A DNA stretch of 64,000 nt, from the NCBI RefSeq assembly GCF_000020985.1, contig NC_011296.1, positions 1 through 64,000 of the forward strand, written 5' to 3'. Position 1 is the first letter of the stretch; each line of letters begins with the position of its first letter. A program made the position numbers and the translations under genes. Of this stretch, positions 8,544 through 24,103 are shown piece after piece. A model generated the notes under the pieces. It had not been told where the DNA came from and did not search any database. It was given only the letters and a program-made list of their open reading frames with translations. Source of the DNA: Thermodesulfovibrio yellowstonii DSM 11347 (GTDB lineage: Bacteria > Nitrospirota > Thermodesulfovibrionia > Thermodesulfovibrionales > Thermodesulfovibrionaceae).

Positions 8544-10190
8544 CTAAAAATTAAAAAGAGAAGGCTTTTCCTTTAAAGATGCTCTTATGAATTCTCTGAA
8601 TAAAGGATGAGGTTTAAAAGGCTTTGATTTAAATTCTGGATGAAACTGACATCCTAAAAACCACGGATGTTCCTTTAATTCAACTATCTCTACAAGTTGT
8701 CCATCAGGAGAAGTGCCGCTAAAAACAACGCCTTTTTCTTCAAGAATGGGAATGTATTTATTGTTAAATTCATATCTATGTCTGTGTCTTTCTGAAATTT
8801 CTTTTGTTTTGTAAGCTTCATATGCTTTTGTCCCTTCTTTAAGCATGCACGGATATGCGCCCAATCTCATTGTGCCACCCTTTTGAGATTCTATTGTTCT
8901 AATTTCATATCTGCCTGTTCTTGGATTAAACCATCTTTCCATAAGATAAATAACAGGATGTTCTGTGTCAGGATCAAATTCTGTAGAATGTGCATTAAGT
9001 TTTGCAAGATTTCTACTTAACTCTATAACTGCACACTGCATTCCAAGACATATTCCAAAGAAGGGAATTTTATTTTCTCGTGCATATCTTATTGCTTCAA
9101 TTTTACCTTCAATTCCACGGCTTCCAAATCCTCCAGGAATCAAAATACCATGAGCGTCACTGAGATATATTTTTGCTCCGTCCTTTTCTATGTCCTCTGA
9201 ATTTACCCATAATATGTTAACCTTAGAGTTATTAGCTATTCCTCCATGTATTAAAGCTTCATTAAGACTCTTGTAGGAATCCCTTAAACCAACATATTTA
9301 CCCACCACAGCAATATTAACCTCAGTTTTTGGATTTTTAATCTTGTTTACTACTTCTTCCCATGCTGATAAATCCTCTAATCTATGCGGCAGAGAAAGTT
9401 TCTTTTCAATAAGAAGGTCAAGCCCTTCATTTTTGAAATTGAGGGGAACTTCATAAACTGTCTCTACATCGTGAGCAGAGATTACAGCATCAAAGTCAAG
9501 ATTGCAGTGTAAGGCAATTTTTTTCTTAAGTCCATAAGGAATAGGTCTGTCTGCCCTGCATAGTAAAATATCAGGCTGGATTCCAATTGCTCTTAAACTA
9601 TTTACACTGTGCTGAGTTGGTTTAGTTTTAAGTTCACCCGCACTCTTGATGTATGGTACAAGTGTTAAATGAATATAAAGAACATTTTCTCGTCCAACAT
9701 CATATCTGAGTTGCCTAATTCCTTCAAGAAAAGGAAGTCCTTCAATATCTCCAACTGTGCCTCCAACTTCAACAATCACAATATCATATTCATTATCTCC
9801 TGCAGCAGATTTAATTGCTTCTTTTATTTCATCAGTAACATGAGGTATAACTTGCACAGTATGTCCAAGATAATCACCTCTTCTTTCTTTAGAAATAACA
9901 TTAAAATAAATTTTTCCAGATGTATAATTATTAACGTGAGAGGTAGTTAAATGGGTAAATCTTTCATAATGCCCCAAATCCAAATCTGTTTCACATCCAT
10001 CGTCAGTTACATAGACTTCGCCATGTTCAAAGGGACTTAATGTTCCAGGGTCAACATTTATATATGGATCAAGTTTCTGTATTGTTACTTTAAAACCCTT
10101 TGCTTCAAGAAGTGCACCTATGGCAGCAGCTGCTATCCCTTTTCCTAAGGCTGATACAACACCTCCTGTTATGAATATGTATTTAGGCAT
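8544..10190 (-). CDS. pyrG: CTP synthase
   Basis: Makes CTP from UTP, ATP and glutamine. The N-terminal synthetase domain begins with the invariant [16 protein letters not shown] motif. The C-terminal glutamine amidotransferase has the nucleophile Cys in FFGICLGMQ and a catalytic HPEF near the end. The 548-aa length is normal. The start overlaps the end of kdsB by 22 bp, so the two are cotranscribed and probably translationally coupled. The pairing makes sense, since KdsB consumes CTP. Confidence 0.97.
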   Translation of the reverse strand: MPKYIFITGGVVSALGKGIAAAAIGALLEAKGFKVTIQKLDPYINVDPGTLSPFEHGEVYVTDDGCETDLDLGHYERFTHLTTSHVNNYTSGKIYFNVISKERRGDYLGHTVQVIPHVTDEIKEAIKSAAGDNEYDIVIVEVGGTVGDIEGLPFLEGIRQLRYDVGRENVLYIHLTLVPYIKSAGELKTKPTQHSVNSLRAIGIQPDILLCRADRPIPYGLKKKIALHCNLDFDAVISAHDVETVYEVPLNFKNEGLDLLIEKKLSLPHRLEDLSAWEEVVNKIKNPKTEVNIAVVGKYVGLRDSYKSLNEALIHGGIANNSKVNILWVNSEDIEKDGAKIYLSDAHGILIPGGFGSRGIEGKIEAIRYARENKIPFFGICLGMQCAVIELSRNLAKLNAHSTEFDPDTEHPVIYLMERWFNPRTGRYEIRTIESQKGGTMRLGAYPCMLKEGTKAYEAYKTKEISERHRHRYEFNNKYIPILEEKGVVFSGTSPDGQLVEIVELKEHPWFLGCQFHPEFKSKPFKPHPLFREFIRASLKEKPSLFNF

Positions 10191-10936
10191 TTTTCTGCTA
10201 CCTCCAAATCTTCTGGGGTATCTATTCCAAAGGAATCATATTCGGTTAAACCAACTTTAATTTTTATTCCATTTTCAAGTGCTCTTAATTGTTCAAGAGA
10301 TTCTATTTCTTCAAGCCTTGACATAGGGAGTCCTACAAAATTTTTAAGAATTCTTACATTATAACCATAAATTCCAATATGCTTATACATAAAGTTATTC
10401 TTAGAAAAACCTTTTATGAACTTTTCTCTGTCAAAAGGAATAGGACTACGTGAAAAATAAAGAGCATATCCATTTTTATCAAATACTACCTTAACAATGT
10501 TAGGATTGAAAAAATCATCTTCTTTTTCAATACGCTTTGCAAGCGTACCTATTGAGTCATTTTCATTTTTCATTAAATCTATTAATTGATCAATCATCTC
10601 TTTTTTAATGAGAGGTTCGTCTCCTTGAAGATTTATTACAATTGAGCTTTCTTGTAAATTATATCCTTCCTGTAATAATTTATCAACTGCTTCAGCAATT
10701 CTATCTGTTCCTGAAGGATGTTTAGAGGATGTCATTATAGCTTTACCGCCAAAGGATTCTACAGTGTGTAAAATTCTACTGTCATCAGTAGCTACAAAAA
10801 CTTCATCTATCATTTTAGAAGATTTAGCCCTCTCATACACATGCTGAATAATGGGTTTATTTTTTAAGAAAGCAAGAGGTTTTCCAGGGAATCTTGTTGA
10901 ACCATATCTTGCAGGGATTACACATATAGTAACCAT
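10169..10936 (-). CDS. kdsB: 3-deoxy-manno-octulosonate cytidylyltransferase (CMP-KDO synthetase)
   Basis: Activates KDO with CTP for lipopolysaccharide inner-core synthesis, implying a Gram-negative outer membrane. The sequence begins with the nucleotidyltransferase signature [15 protein letters not shown]. It also has [18 protein letters not shown] and [11 protein letters not shown], which line the CTP and KDO sites. The 255-aa length fits. It is first in the kdsB-pyrG operon. Only 32 bp separate it from the divergent lnt, so the two promoters must overlap. Confidence 0.95.
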   Translation of the reverse strand: MVTICVIPARYGSTRFPGKPLAFLKNKPIIQHVYERAKSSKMIDEVFVATDDSRILHTVESFGGKAIMTSSKHPSGTDRIAEAVDKLLQEGYNLQESSIVINLQGDEPLIKKEMIDQLIDLMKNENDSIGTLAKRIEKEDDFFNPNIVKVVFDKNGYALYFSRSPIPFDREKFIKGFSKNNFMYKHIGIYGYNVRILKNFVGLPMSRLEEIESLEQLRALENGIKIKVGLTEYDSFGIDTPEDLEVAEKCLNTYS

Positions 10937-10968
10937 AACATTAATAATTATGATAACATAAATATCTA

Positions 10969-12558
10969 ATGCTTTGGCCAGATTTTATAGAAGAAACAAA
11001 AACTTATCTGATTAATGGACTAAAAAAATATTTTTTGGTAGCATTATCAGCTTTTGCTTTAATCTTAAGTTTTCCACCTTTTGACCTTTATTTTCTTGCA
11101 TGGTTTTGTCTTTTACCATTTTTTTTCTTCCTATATAAAACCACCGATTACAAAACTATTTTTAAAGGTGGTTTAATTTTTGGTTTTCTATATTTTTTAG
11201 GAAATGTTTACTGGATATATCATTCCCTCTATTATTATGGCTCTGTTCCTCTGATTTTAAGCTATTTTATTGTTGCCCTTTTGGCTTTATATCTTGCATT
11301 ATATCCTGCATTTTTTGCATTGATATATAAAAATTTATTTAAAAATATGCTTCCAACCTCATTTTATGCTCCTTTTATATGGGTTAGTCTTGAGGTTTTA
11401 AGAAACTATCTTTTTACAGGATTTCCTTGGGCAATTATAGGTTACACCCAATATAAATTTTTAATAATTGCACAACTTGCTGATATTACAGGAATTTATG
11501 GTATTTCTTATCTTGTTATTTTATTTAACTGTTTTATCTTTGATTTGTTAATCTTTAAGAAAAATAAAATCAGATATCCTCTTTTATCATATATACCTAC
11601 TGTTATAAGCATAATTCTTGTTTTTTTAGTTTTTCTTCTAACTATAGGGTATGGAATAAAAAGATTTTATGAACCAATTAATGGAAAAATCTTTAGAGTT
11701 GCTGTAATTCAAGGAAGCATACCTCAAAATGAGAAGTGGGATTTTAATAAAATAAATGAAATTTTAAATATTTATAAAAATCTTACACATCAAGCTAAAA
11801 CCTACAATCCTCAATTAGTTGTCTGGCCCGAAACAGCAGTTCCTTTTATCTTTGAAAAAAATAAATATTTTAGTTCGGAATTAGTAAACTTTGTTAAAGA
11901 GCAGAATATATATTTACTTTTTGGGAGTATAATGGAAAGACAGCAGGATAAATACACAAACAGTGCTGTTTTAATTGATCCAAATGGTATTATGGCTTAT
12001 TATTATGATAAAATACATTTAGTACCTTTTGGTGAGTATGTTCCATTAAGAAAAATTTTATTTTTTATTGATAAATTAACAGTAGGTATTGGAGATTACC
12101 AAGCTGGTAATGGTTACAATATAGCAACCACCCCCTTTGGAAATTTTGCAACTTTAATCTGTTATGAAAGTATATTCCCTGGGCAGGTAAGAAAATTTTA
12201 TCAGAAAGGTGGAAGTTTTATTGTAAACATTACAAATGATGGGTGGTTTGGAACTACATCAGGACCTTATCAGCATTTTTCAATGGCTGTGTTTAGAGCC
12301 ATTGAAAATAGAAAACCTTTGATAAGAGCTGCTAATTCTGGGATTTCAGGTTTTATAGATAGTAAGGGAAGAATTATAAGCAAAACAAAACTATTTGAAA
12401 GAGTTTATTTAGTTGAAGATATTCACGGAAATGATAAAGTAAGTTTTTATACAAAATATGGTGATATATTTGCTTATGTCTGTATAATTTTTTCGTTAAT
12501 ATTTATAATTGGAAATATAAAATTTGGAGGTAAAAAATGGTTACATCTGAGGATTTAA
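10969..12558 (+). CDS. lnt: Apolipoprotein N-acyltransferase
   Basis: Inner-membrane enzyme that adds the third acyl chain to lipoproteins. The N-terminal half has multiple hydrophobic helices (about residues 15-230). The C-terminal half is a nitrilase domain with the expected triad: Glu in VVWPETAVP, Lys in YDKIHLVPFGEYVP and Cys in LICYESIFP. The 529-aa length is typical. The ATG chosen gives a short amphipathic start, and a later in-frame start near residue 15 cannot be excluded. The 3' end overlaps prfB by 22 bp. A TraT-like lipoprotein substrate is encoded further along. Confidence 0.93.
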   Translation: MLWPDFIEETKTYLINGLKKYFLVALSAFALILSFPPFDLYFLAWFCLLPFFFFLYKTTDYKTIFKGGLIFGFLYFLGNVYWIYHSLYYYGSVPLILSYFIVALLALYLALYPAFFALIYKNLFKNMLPTSFYAPFIWVSLEVLRNYLFTGFPWAIIGYTQYKFLIIAQLADITGIYGISYLVILFNCFIFDLLIFKKNKIRYPLLSYIPTVISIILVFLVFLLTIGYGIKRFYEPINGKIFRVAVIQGSIPQNEKWDFNKINEILNIYKNLTHQAKTYNPQLVVWPETAVPFIFEKNKYFSSELVNFVKEQNIYLLFGSIMERQQDKYTNSAVLIDPNGIMAYYYDKIHLVPFGEYVPLRKILFFIDKLTVGIGDYQAGNGYNIATTPFGNFATLICYESIFPGQVRKFYQKGGSFIVNITNDGWFGTTSGPYQHFSMAVFRAIENRKPLIRAANSGISGFIDSKGRIISKTKLFERVYLVEDIHGNDKVSFYTKYGDIFAYVCIIFSLIFIIGNIKFGGKKWLHLRI

Positions 12559-13650
12559 AAATTTATTTAAAAGAAATTAAAGAAAAAATTTTCTCTTTAA
12601 GAGGTTGTCTTTGAAATAGAGAAGCTTAAAAATAGATTAGACGATCTGGATAAAGAACTTCAGAAAGAGGAAGTCTGGAATGATTTAGAAAAGATAAAAA
12701 AAATTCAGCAGGAAAAAAATAAACTTTTAGAAATAGTTGAACCTGTTGAAAACATTACTAATCGTTTTTCATATATTGAGGAAGCTTTGGTTATTGCAGA
12801 AACAGAAGAAGATGGATACTTACTTTTAAAAGATTTAGAAGAGGAAGTAGAAAATATAAAATCACAAATTGAACATCTTGAAATAAAGCTTTTACTAAAA
12901 GGAGAGCACGATAAAAATAATGCTATAGTGTCAATTCATCCAGGAGCAGGTGGCACAGAAAGTCAGGATTGGGCTGAGATACTCATGCGTATGTATTTAA
13001 GATGGGCTGAAAAAAAAGGTTTTAAAGTTGAAATTGTTGATTTACAATTAGGCGAAGAAGCAGGAATTAAAGATGTTACTTTTACAGTTGAAGGTCAATA
13101 TGCCTATGGATATTTAAAATGTGAATCCGGTGTTCATAGACTTGTAAGAGTTTCACCTTTTGATGCAAATAAAAGGAGACATACTTCTTTTGCTGCTGTG
13201 TCTGTTTTGCCTGAAATAGAAGATAATATTCAAGTTGAAATAAAAGATGAAGATATAAGAGTTGATACTTTTAGAGCTTCAGGAGCAGGTGGTCAACATG
13301 TAAATAAAGTTTCATCTGCTGTAAGAATTGTTCATATTCCAACAGGTATTATTGTTACTTGTCAGACTGAAAGATCTCAACATAGAAATAGAGAAATTGC
13401 AATGAAAATTTTGAGATCAAAAATTTATGCCCTTTTACAAAAGGAACAAGAAGACAAGATTAAATCTATTACAGGTAATAAAAAGGAAATAGCATGGGGA
13501 AGTCAGATAAGGTCATACATTCTTCATCCTTATAGGTTAATAAAAGACCATAGAACTGATATTGAAGTTTATAATGTTGAAGATGTTTTGGATGGTAATA
13601 TAGATATTTTTATTGAGACGTATCTTAAAAAGTTTGCTTCAATTTCTTAA
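12537..13650 (+). CDS. prfB: Peptide chain release factor 2, expressed by programmed +1 frameshift
   Basis: RF2 recognises UGA and UAA stops. The 0-frame starts at ATG 12537 (GGAGG seven nucleotides upstream) and runs 25 codons to an in-frame TGA at 12612-12614. The classical slippery context CTT-TGA is preceded by an internal AGAGG ribosome-like site. Skipping one T moves reading to the frame starting at 12613, which is open to 13650 and gives about 370 aa, the normal RF2 size. The RF2 specificity tripeptide SPF and the catalytic GGQ ([10 protein letters not shown]) are both present. Low RF2 therefore favours frameshifting, the known autoregulation. The gene is intact, not a pseudogene. Confidence 0.95.
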
Positions 13651-13842
13651 TTTTTAATTTTTTGTTATAGAAGTAGTTATAGGGGATGCTTTTTGTGTTT
13701 AAATCTGTTTTTTATGCTTTTTTTATGAGTGCTTTGAGTGTTGAAAAAGTAAGTTATTTTGTTCACAGATTTAACAAGTTTGAATTGAAATTATTTTATA
13801 AATGATTAAAATGTTAATAACTTTGAAGTTTTAAACAATTTA

Positions 13843-13872
13843 TTGCTCAGTTTGTTAATTATAGGATATAAT
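13843..13872 (+). promoter_or_regulatory. Probable dnaA promoter
   Basis: TTGCTC (13843-13848) and a consensus TATAAT (13867-13872) are 18 bp apart. Transcription would begin near 13879, giving a leader of about 105 nt that carries the TTTAACA repeats and the inverted repeat just before dnaA. Confidence 0.5.
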
Positions 13873-13953
13873 GAAAAAGTTTAAAATTAACGCTATATCT
13901 ATAAGCCTTTGAATTTTAAGTCTTTTTAATTTAACAGGCTTTTAACATAGAAG

Positions 13954-13973
13954 TTTTTAACAAGTGTTAAAAA
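13954..13973. repeat. Inverted repeat immediately upstream of dnaA
   Basis: TTTTTAACA and TGTTAAAAA are perfect 9-bp arms around AG. The repeat ends 11 nt before the dnaA ATG, where a ribosome site would be expected but none is seen. It is a candidate autoregulatory operator or translation-blocking hairpin. Confidence 0.55.
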
Positions 13974-13984
13974 GTTGTTGAAAA

Positions 13985-15301
13985 ATGAATGAAATAAATA
14001 AAATCTGGCAAAAAATTTTAGAGATTATATTAGAGAAAGTGGGAGAATCAACTTTTGAATTATGGTTTTCTCCTATAAAGCTTTTAGATATAAAAAATTC
14101 TGAGGCTTTTATTGAAGTTCCAAATAGATTTTTTAAGGATTGGATAGAAGATAATTTCCCTTCAATAATCAGTGACTCATTTTATCAAATTACAGGCAGT
14201 CAAGTGGAAGTTAAATATATCATCACAGGTAAGGAACATGAAACAGGCTTAATTGAAGAAAAAAAACAGGTAATAAAAAAAGGTAACCTGAATCCAAAGT
14301 ATACTTTTGATACTTTTGTTGTAGGTCCGTCAAATCAGTTTGCACATGCAGCCTCCTTTAGAGTAGCTGAAAATCCGGGATTTGCTTATAATCCTCTTTT
14401 TATATATGGAGGAGTCGGACTTGGTAAAACCCATCTTATAACAGCTATAGGAAATTATATTTTAGATAAAAAACCTGAAATGAATGTTTGTTATATCTCT
14501 TCAGAACAATTCACAGGAGAATTTGTTTCTGCAATAAGACATGAAAAAATGCCTGAATTCAGAAATAAATATAGAACAGTAGATGTATTTTTAGTAGATG
14601 ATATTCAATTTATTGCAGGGAAGGATTCAACACAGGAAGAGTTCTTTCATACATTCAATGAGCTTTATAGTAAACAGAAACAGATAGTCATATCAAGTGA
14701 TAGACCGCCAATGGAAATTTCAGATATTACTGACAGACTTCGTTCAAGATTTGGGATGGGGCTTATAGCAGATATTCAACCACCAGAAATAGAAACACGG
14801 CTTGCGATTTTATATAAGAAAGCAGATATGGAAGGTGTTAAATTACCAGAAGATGTAGCATATTTTATAGCCTCAAGAGTGAAATCAAATGTAAGAGAGC
14901 TTGAAGGCTCTTTAATCAAGCTTTGTGCATATACTTCTCTTACAAAAGTACCAATAAGTATGGATGTAGCAAAATATGTGCTAAGAGATTTACTTCCTGA
15001 TGAAAATAAGCCAATTACAATTGAATTAATCCAGAAAGCCGTATGTGAGGCTGTAGGGCTTAAGATTCAGGATATTAAATCAAAAAAAAGAACAAAGGAA
15101 ATATCAAATGCAAGAAAATTAGCCATGTATATAACAAAAAAACTTACGAATCTTTCTCTTGCAGAAATAGGTAATGCATTCGGTGGCAAGGATCATGCAA
15201 CAGTTATATATGCTTGCAAACAGGTTGAAAAAGAGAAGGAAAAGGATGAATCTATAAGTAGACTAATAGATAGCATAATAAAAAAAGTTACAGGACAATA
15301 A
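13985..15301 (+). CDS. dnaA: Chromosomal replication initiator DnaA
   Basis: Binds DnaA boxes and opens oriC in an ATP-dependent way. The N-terminal domain I is FELWFSPIKLLD-like. The AAA+ domain has Walker A GGVGLGKTH and Walker B VFLVDDIQFIAGK. The C-terminal domain IV carries the DNA-binding signature GGKDHATVIYACK. Length 438 aa is typical. There is no strong ribosome site before the ATG, and the inverted repeat at 13954 occupies that space. It is followed by dnaN and gyrB in the classic order. Confidence 0.97.
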   Translation: MNEINKIWQKILEIILEKVGESTFELWFSPIKLLDIKNSEAFIEVPNRFFKDWIEDNFPSIISDSFYQITGSQVEVKYIITGKEHETGLIEEKKQVIKKGNLNPKYTFDTFVVGPSNQFAHAASFRVAENPGFAYNPLFIYGGVGLGKTHLITAIGNYILDKKPEMNVCYISSEQFTGEFVSAIRHEKMPEFRNKYRTVDVFLVDDIQFIAGKDSTQEEFFHTFNELYSKQKQIVISSDRPPMEISDITDRLRSRFGMGLIADIQPPEIETRLAILYKKADMEGVKLPEDVAYFIASRVKSNVRELEGSLIKLCAYTSLTKVPISMDVAKYVLRDLLPDENKPITIELIQKAVCEAVGLKIQDIKSKKRTKEISNARKLAMYITKKLTNLSLAEIGNAFGGKDHATVIYACKQVEKEKEKDESISRLIDSIIKKVTGQ

Positions 15302-15324
15302 AGAAATTTTAAGGAGGCAAAACT

Positions 15325-21178
<5,854 letters not shown>

Positions 21179-21182
<4 letters not shown>

Positions 21183-21445
21183 CAGATAGCAAAAAGGCAG
21201 TTGCATTAAAATACGAAGCAGAGAAGGATGCAGCTCCGAAGGTTGTTGCAAAAGGTAGGGGTTTTATAGCTCAGAAGATAATTGAACTGGCAAGGCAGCA
21301 TGGAGTTCCTATGAAAGAAGATGAGGCTTTAGTGGAGGTTCTTTCAAAGCTTGATATTTATGAAGAGATTCCTGTGGAATTGTATAAGGCTGTAGCAGAA
21401 ATTCTTGTTTTTGTATATCAAGTCAAAGGCAGGATAAAAGGATGA
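21179..21445 (+). CDS. Stand-alone FlhB C-terminal-domain homologue (FlhX/EscU-YscU-like)
   Basis: An 88-aa protein matching the cytoplasmic domain of FlhB: KKAVALKYEAEKDAAPKVVAKG, then IIELARQHGVPMKEDEALVEVL and a terminal helix. The autocleavage motif NPTH of full-length FlhB is absent. Such FlhX proteins can substitute for the FlhB C-terminal domain in substrate switching. It overlaps the FliK-like gene before it and trpC after it by 4 bp each, so all three are cotranscribed. Family call confident; function inferred. Confidence 0.8.
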
Positions 21446-22233
21446 ATATATTACAGAGGATAGTGGAAAGAAAAAAGTTAAGAATTACGGAACAGAAAAA
21501 AGTTTTATCCTTTGAAGATATTAAAAAAAAGGCTTTGGCTTTTGGGAATAAGTCTGATTATCTGTTTTATAAAAAAATAAAAAGACTTCCCCATGAACCG
21601 ATAAAACTTATTGCAGAAATAAAAAAAGCATCTCCTCTAAAGGGTATATTGAAAGAATATGATATAGAGGAAATGGCAAATATTTATGTATCCTCAGGTG
21701 CAGATGCAATTTCAGTTATAACCGAGGAAGATTTCTTTCTTGGAAACCCTCAATTTCTGGTGACTATTAAAAAAAATCATCCTCATATTCCGGTTTTAAG
21801 AAAAGATTTTATTTTTGATGAATACCAGGTCTATGAATCAAAATTGCTACATTCAGATGCAATTCTTTTAATTGCAAGCATTTTAACTAAGGAACAATGT
21901 AAAACTTTATATGAACTTACAAAGAGCCTTGGCATGGATGTTTTATTTGAGATTCATGATGAGGAAGATTTAGATAAATCATTGTTTGCTGGCGCTGATA
22001 TAATAGGAATAAATAATAGAAATCTTAAGACTCTTCAGATTGACATTAACACAACTTTCAAACTTAAAAAATTAATTCCTGAAGGCAAGGTCATTGTTAG
22101 CGAAAGTGGGATTTCTGGAAAATCACATGTTCAGGAGCTTATTAAGCAAGGAGTAGATGCTATTTTAGTAGGGACATCAATTGTTTTAAGCGATAATCCT
22201 GCTGAAAAGATAAAAGAACTCAAATTTAGTTAA
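21442..22233 (+). CDS. trpC: Indole-3-glycerol phosphate synthase
   Basis: TIM-barrel enzyme of tryptophan synthesis that closes the indole ring. Signature segments are IAEIKKASPLKG, YVSSGADAISVITE, VLRKDFIFDEYQVYES, IGINNRNLKTLQIDI and VSESGISGKSHVQEL, covering the catalytic Lys and Glu positions. The 263-aa length is normal. It is last in the serS-FliK-like-FlhX-trpC run. No other trp genes are present in the window, so the pathway is dispersed. Confidence 0.95.
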   Translation: MNILQRIVERKKLRITEQKKVLSFEDIKKKALAFGNKSDYLFYKKIKRLPHEPIKLIAEIKKASPLKGILKEYDIEEMANIYVSSGADAISVITEEDFFLGNPQFLVTIKKNHPHIPVLRKDFIFDEYQVYESKLLHSDAILLIASILTKEQCKTLYELTKSLGMDVLFEIHDEEDLDKSLFAGADIIGINNRNLKTLQIDINTTFKLKKLIPEGKVIVSESGISGKSHVQELIKQGVDAILVGTSIVLSDNPAEKIKELKFS

Positions 22234-22267
22234 TGTTGTTGCCATACAAACTTATTTTAATTTTAAT

Positions 22268-22297
22268 TTGAAACAATAGAGTATTTTTTCCTATCAT
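22268..22297 (+). promoter_or_regulatory. Promoter of iorA, apparently leaderless
   Basis: TTGAAA (22268-22273) and TATCAT (22292-22297) are 18 bp apart. Only six bases separate the -10 from the iorA ATG at 22304, so transcription should begin at or next to the start codon. No Shine-Dalgarno is present, in agreement. Confidence 0.5.
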
Positions 22298-22303
22298 ATA
22301 TAG

Positions 22304-24094
22304 ATGCCCAGATTATATCTTTCAGGCAATGAAGCGATTGCTTATGGTTTAATTCAGGCAGGAGTTAGATTTATCACTGGTTATCCAGGAACTCCATCAA
22401 GCGAGATTATTCCTACCTTTCAAAAAATAATTAAAAACAAAGGATTAAAGGCATTTGCAGAATGGTCAGTAAATGAAAAGGTTGCCTATGAAGTTGCCTA
22501 CGGAGCAAGCCTTGCAGAAATTAAGACAGCTGTTACAATGAAACAAGTTGGACTTAATGTGGCAATGGATCCGTTTATGAACTCTGCCTATGTGGGAACA
22601 AACTCTGCTATGGTGCTTGTAAGTGTGGATGACCCTGGTCCTCATTCTTCTCAAACAGAACAGGACAGCCGCTTTTTTGCAGTGGCTGCAAAGATACCTA
22701 TACTTGACCCTTCAACAGTTCAGGAAGCCTATGATTTTGCAAAAAGGGCAGTTGAACTAAGCAGAAAATATGGTATACCAGTTATGCTCCGGGGTACAAC
22801 AAGGGTTTCTCATGGAAGGGCTGATGTAGAGCTTAAAGGAAATTTTGTAAATGAGCCATTAAAAGCTCAATTTAAAATTCTAAAGGATTGGGATAAAAAA
22901 CTTTGGCGTTATGCAGCTACTCCTCGTCAAAGACTTATGCTTCATGCTGCTTTAAATGAGAAAATTGCTGAAATAGAGAGAACAAATGAATTAAGATTCT
23001 TTTTCAAAGGTGATATTCTTATAATCTCAAGCGGAGCAGTTTTTTCTTATCTTTATGAGTTAATTGAAGAGTATGGACTACAAAATAAGTTGACTTTAGC
23101 AAAGGTAGACATGCCCTATCCACTTAAAAAATTTGATTTTTCAGGCTACAGTAGAGTCATTGCTATAGAAGAATCCATGCCAGTGCTTGAGTTACAACTA
23201 TGCACTGAAGGAAGAAGAAACGGGATAGTGCCAAAGCAGGGAGAGCTTACTCCAGAGGTTTGCGAGGAGATTTTAGGAAGAATTGGATTAATAAAGCGAG
23301 GCAAAACCATAACTGTTCCTCCACTTAAAAGACCCTCTCTTTGTCCTGGCTGTGCACACAGAATTGCTCTTTATGCGGTAAAAAAAGTTTTCGGCAAAAA
23401 AGCAATTTATGCAGGAGATATAGGCTGTTACACCCTTGCTCTTAATTTTGGAGTTACAGATACGGTTTTATGTATGGGAGCAAGTGTCTCCTTTGGTTTT
23501 GGATTTAAAAAAGCCTTTCAATTAGCTGGCACTGAGCAGGATGTGGTATCTATAATTGGAGATTCTACATTTTTTCATACAGGAATACCTCCTTTAATTG
23601 ATGCAGTCCATTACAGAGTTCCCTTTTTAACAATTATCTTAGATAACAAAACAGTAGCAATGACAGGAAACCAGAAAACTCTTTCTGATGAAGTAAGTTC
23701 CTCAGGTGAACCAGTAACACCAATAATTATTGAGAATGTTGTAAAGGGAATTGGAATTAACTTTGTTCAAACTGTGGACCCCTACGATTTTGATGTTTCA
23801 GTAAAAGTACTAAAGGATGCAAAGAAGTTTCTTAAGGAGAGAAATGAAGTAGCAGTTATAGTTTTTAGACACCTATGTGTAAACACAAAGGAAGGATTAA
23901 GTGCCAATCCAAGATATAATGTAGCTGTAGTGAAAGAACTATGCAAAGGCTGTAAGCTTTGTCTTACCGAGTTTGAATGTCCTGCAATAGTATTCAAGGA
24001 AGAAGATGTCAAAGCAGAAATTGACCATACCATTTGTGTAGGATGCGGATGCTGTGTCCATATATGCCCTACTAAAGCAATTCGTTTGATATAA
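22304..24094 (+). CDS. iorA: Indolepyruvate ferredoxin oxidoreductase, alpha subunit
   Basis: Oxidatively decarboxylates aryl pyruvates from Trp, Phe or Tyr to aryl-acetyl-CoA with reduction of ferredoxin; the reverse may run in autotrophs. The N-terminal pyrimidine domain has GVRFITGYPGTPSSEIIP. The thiamine-diphosphate domain has LCPGCAHRIALYAV and GDIGCYTL. The C-terminus carries two [4Fe-4S] motifs (CKGCKLCLTEFECP and CVGCGCCVHICP). The 596-aa length fits. It is followed by iorB after 9 bp, then paaK. Confidence 0.95.
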   Translation: MPRLYLSGNEAIAYGLIQAGVRFITGYPGTPSSEIIPTFQKIIKNKGLKAFAEWSVNEKVAYEVAYGASLAEIKTAVTMKQVGLNVAMDPFMNSAYVGTNSAMVLVSVDDPGPHSSQTEQDSRFFAVAAKIPILDPSTVQEAYDFAKRAVELSRKYGIPVMLRGTTRVSHGRADVELKGNFVNEPLKAQFKILKDWDKKLWRYAATPRQRLMLHAALNEKIAEIERTNELRFFFKGDILIISSGAVFSYLYELIEEYGLQNKLTLAKVDMPYPLKKFDFSGYSRVIAIEESMPVLELQLCTEGRRNGIVPKQGELTPEVCEEILGRIGLIKRGKTITVPPLKRPSLCPGCAHRIALYAVKKVFGKKAIYAGDIGCYTLALNFGVTDTVLCMGASVSFGFGFKKAFQLAGTEQDVVSIIGDSTFFHTGIPPLIDAVHYRVPFLTIILDNKTVAMTGNQKTLSDEVSSSGEPVTPIIIENVVKGIGINFVQTVDPYDFDVSVKVLKDAKKFLKERNEVAVIVFRHLCVNTKEGLSANPRYNVAVVKELCKGCKLCLTEFECPAIVFKEEDVKAEIDHTICVGCGCCVHICPTKAIRLI

Positions 24095-24103
24095 TAGAAG
24101 ACT

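Larger units (their letters stand above)
13651..13984. other. AT-rich dnaA upstream region, oriC candidate
   Basis: This 334-bp gap upstream of dnaA-dnaN-gyrB has no gene. It is very AT-rich. It contains one DnaA-box-like 9-mer, TTGTTCACA (13759-13767, one mismatch to TTATNCACA), and several TTTAACA repeats. The gene order beside it and a parS site 12 kb away favour an origin. I did not find the cluster of consensus DnaA boxes that would prove it. Confidence 0.35.

Noticed and set aside
12787-13650. RF2 as a short protein starting with ATG... GTT at 12787
   Set aside because: The same frame continues upstream to 12613 and joins the ATG frame at a classic CTT-TGA site, giving full-length RF2.
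13759-13767. Definite oriC
   Set aside because: Only one imperfect DnaA box was found; gene order and parS are suggestive but not proof, so it is listed only as a candidate.
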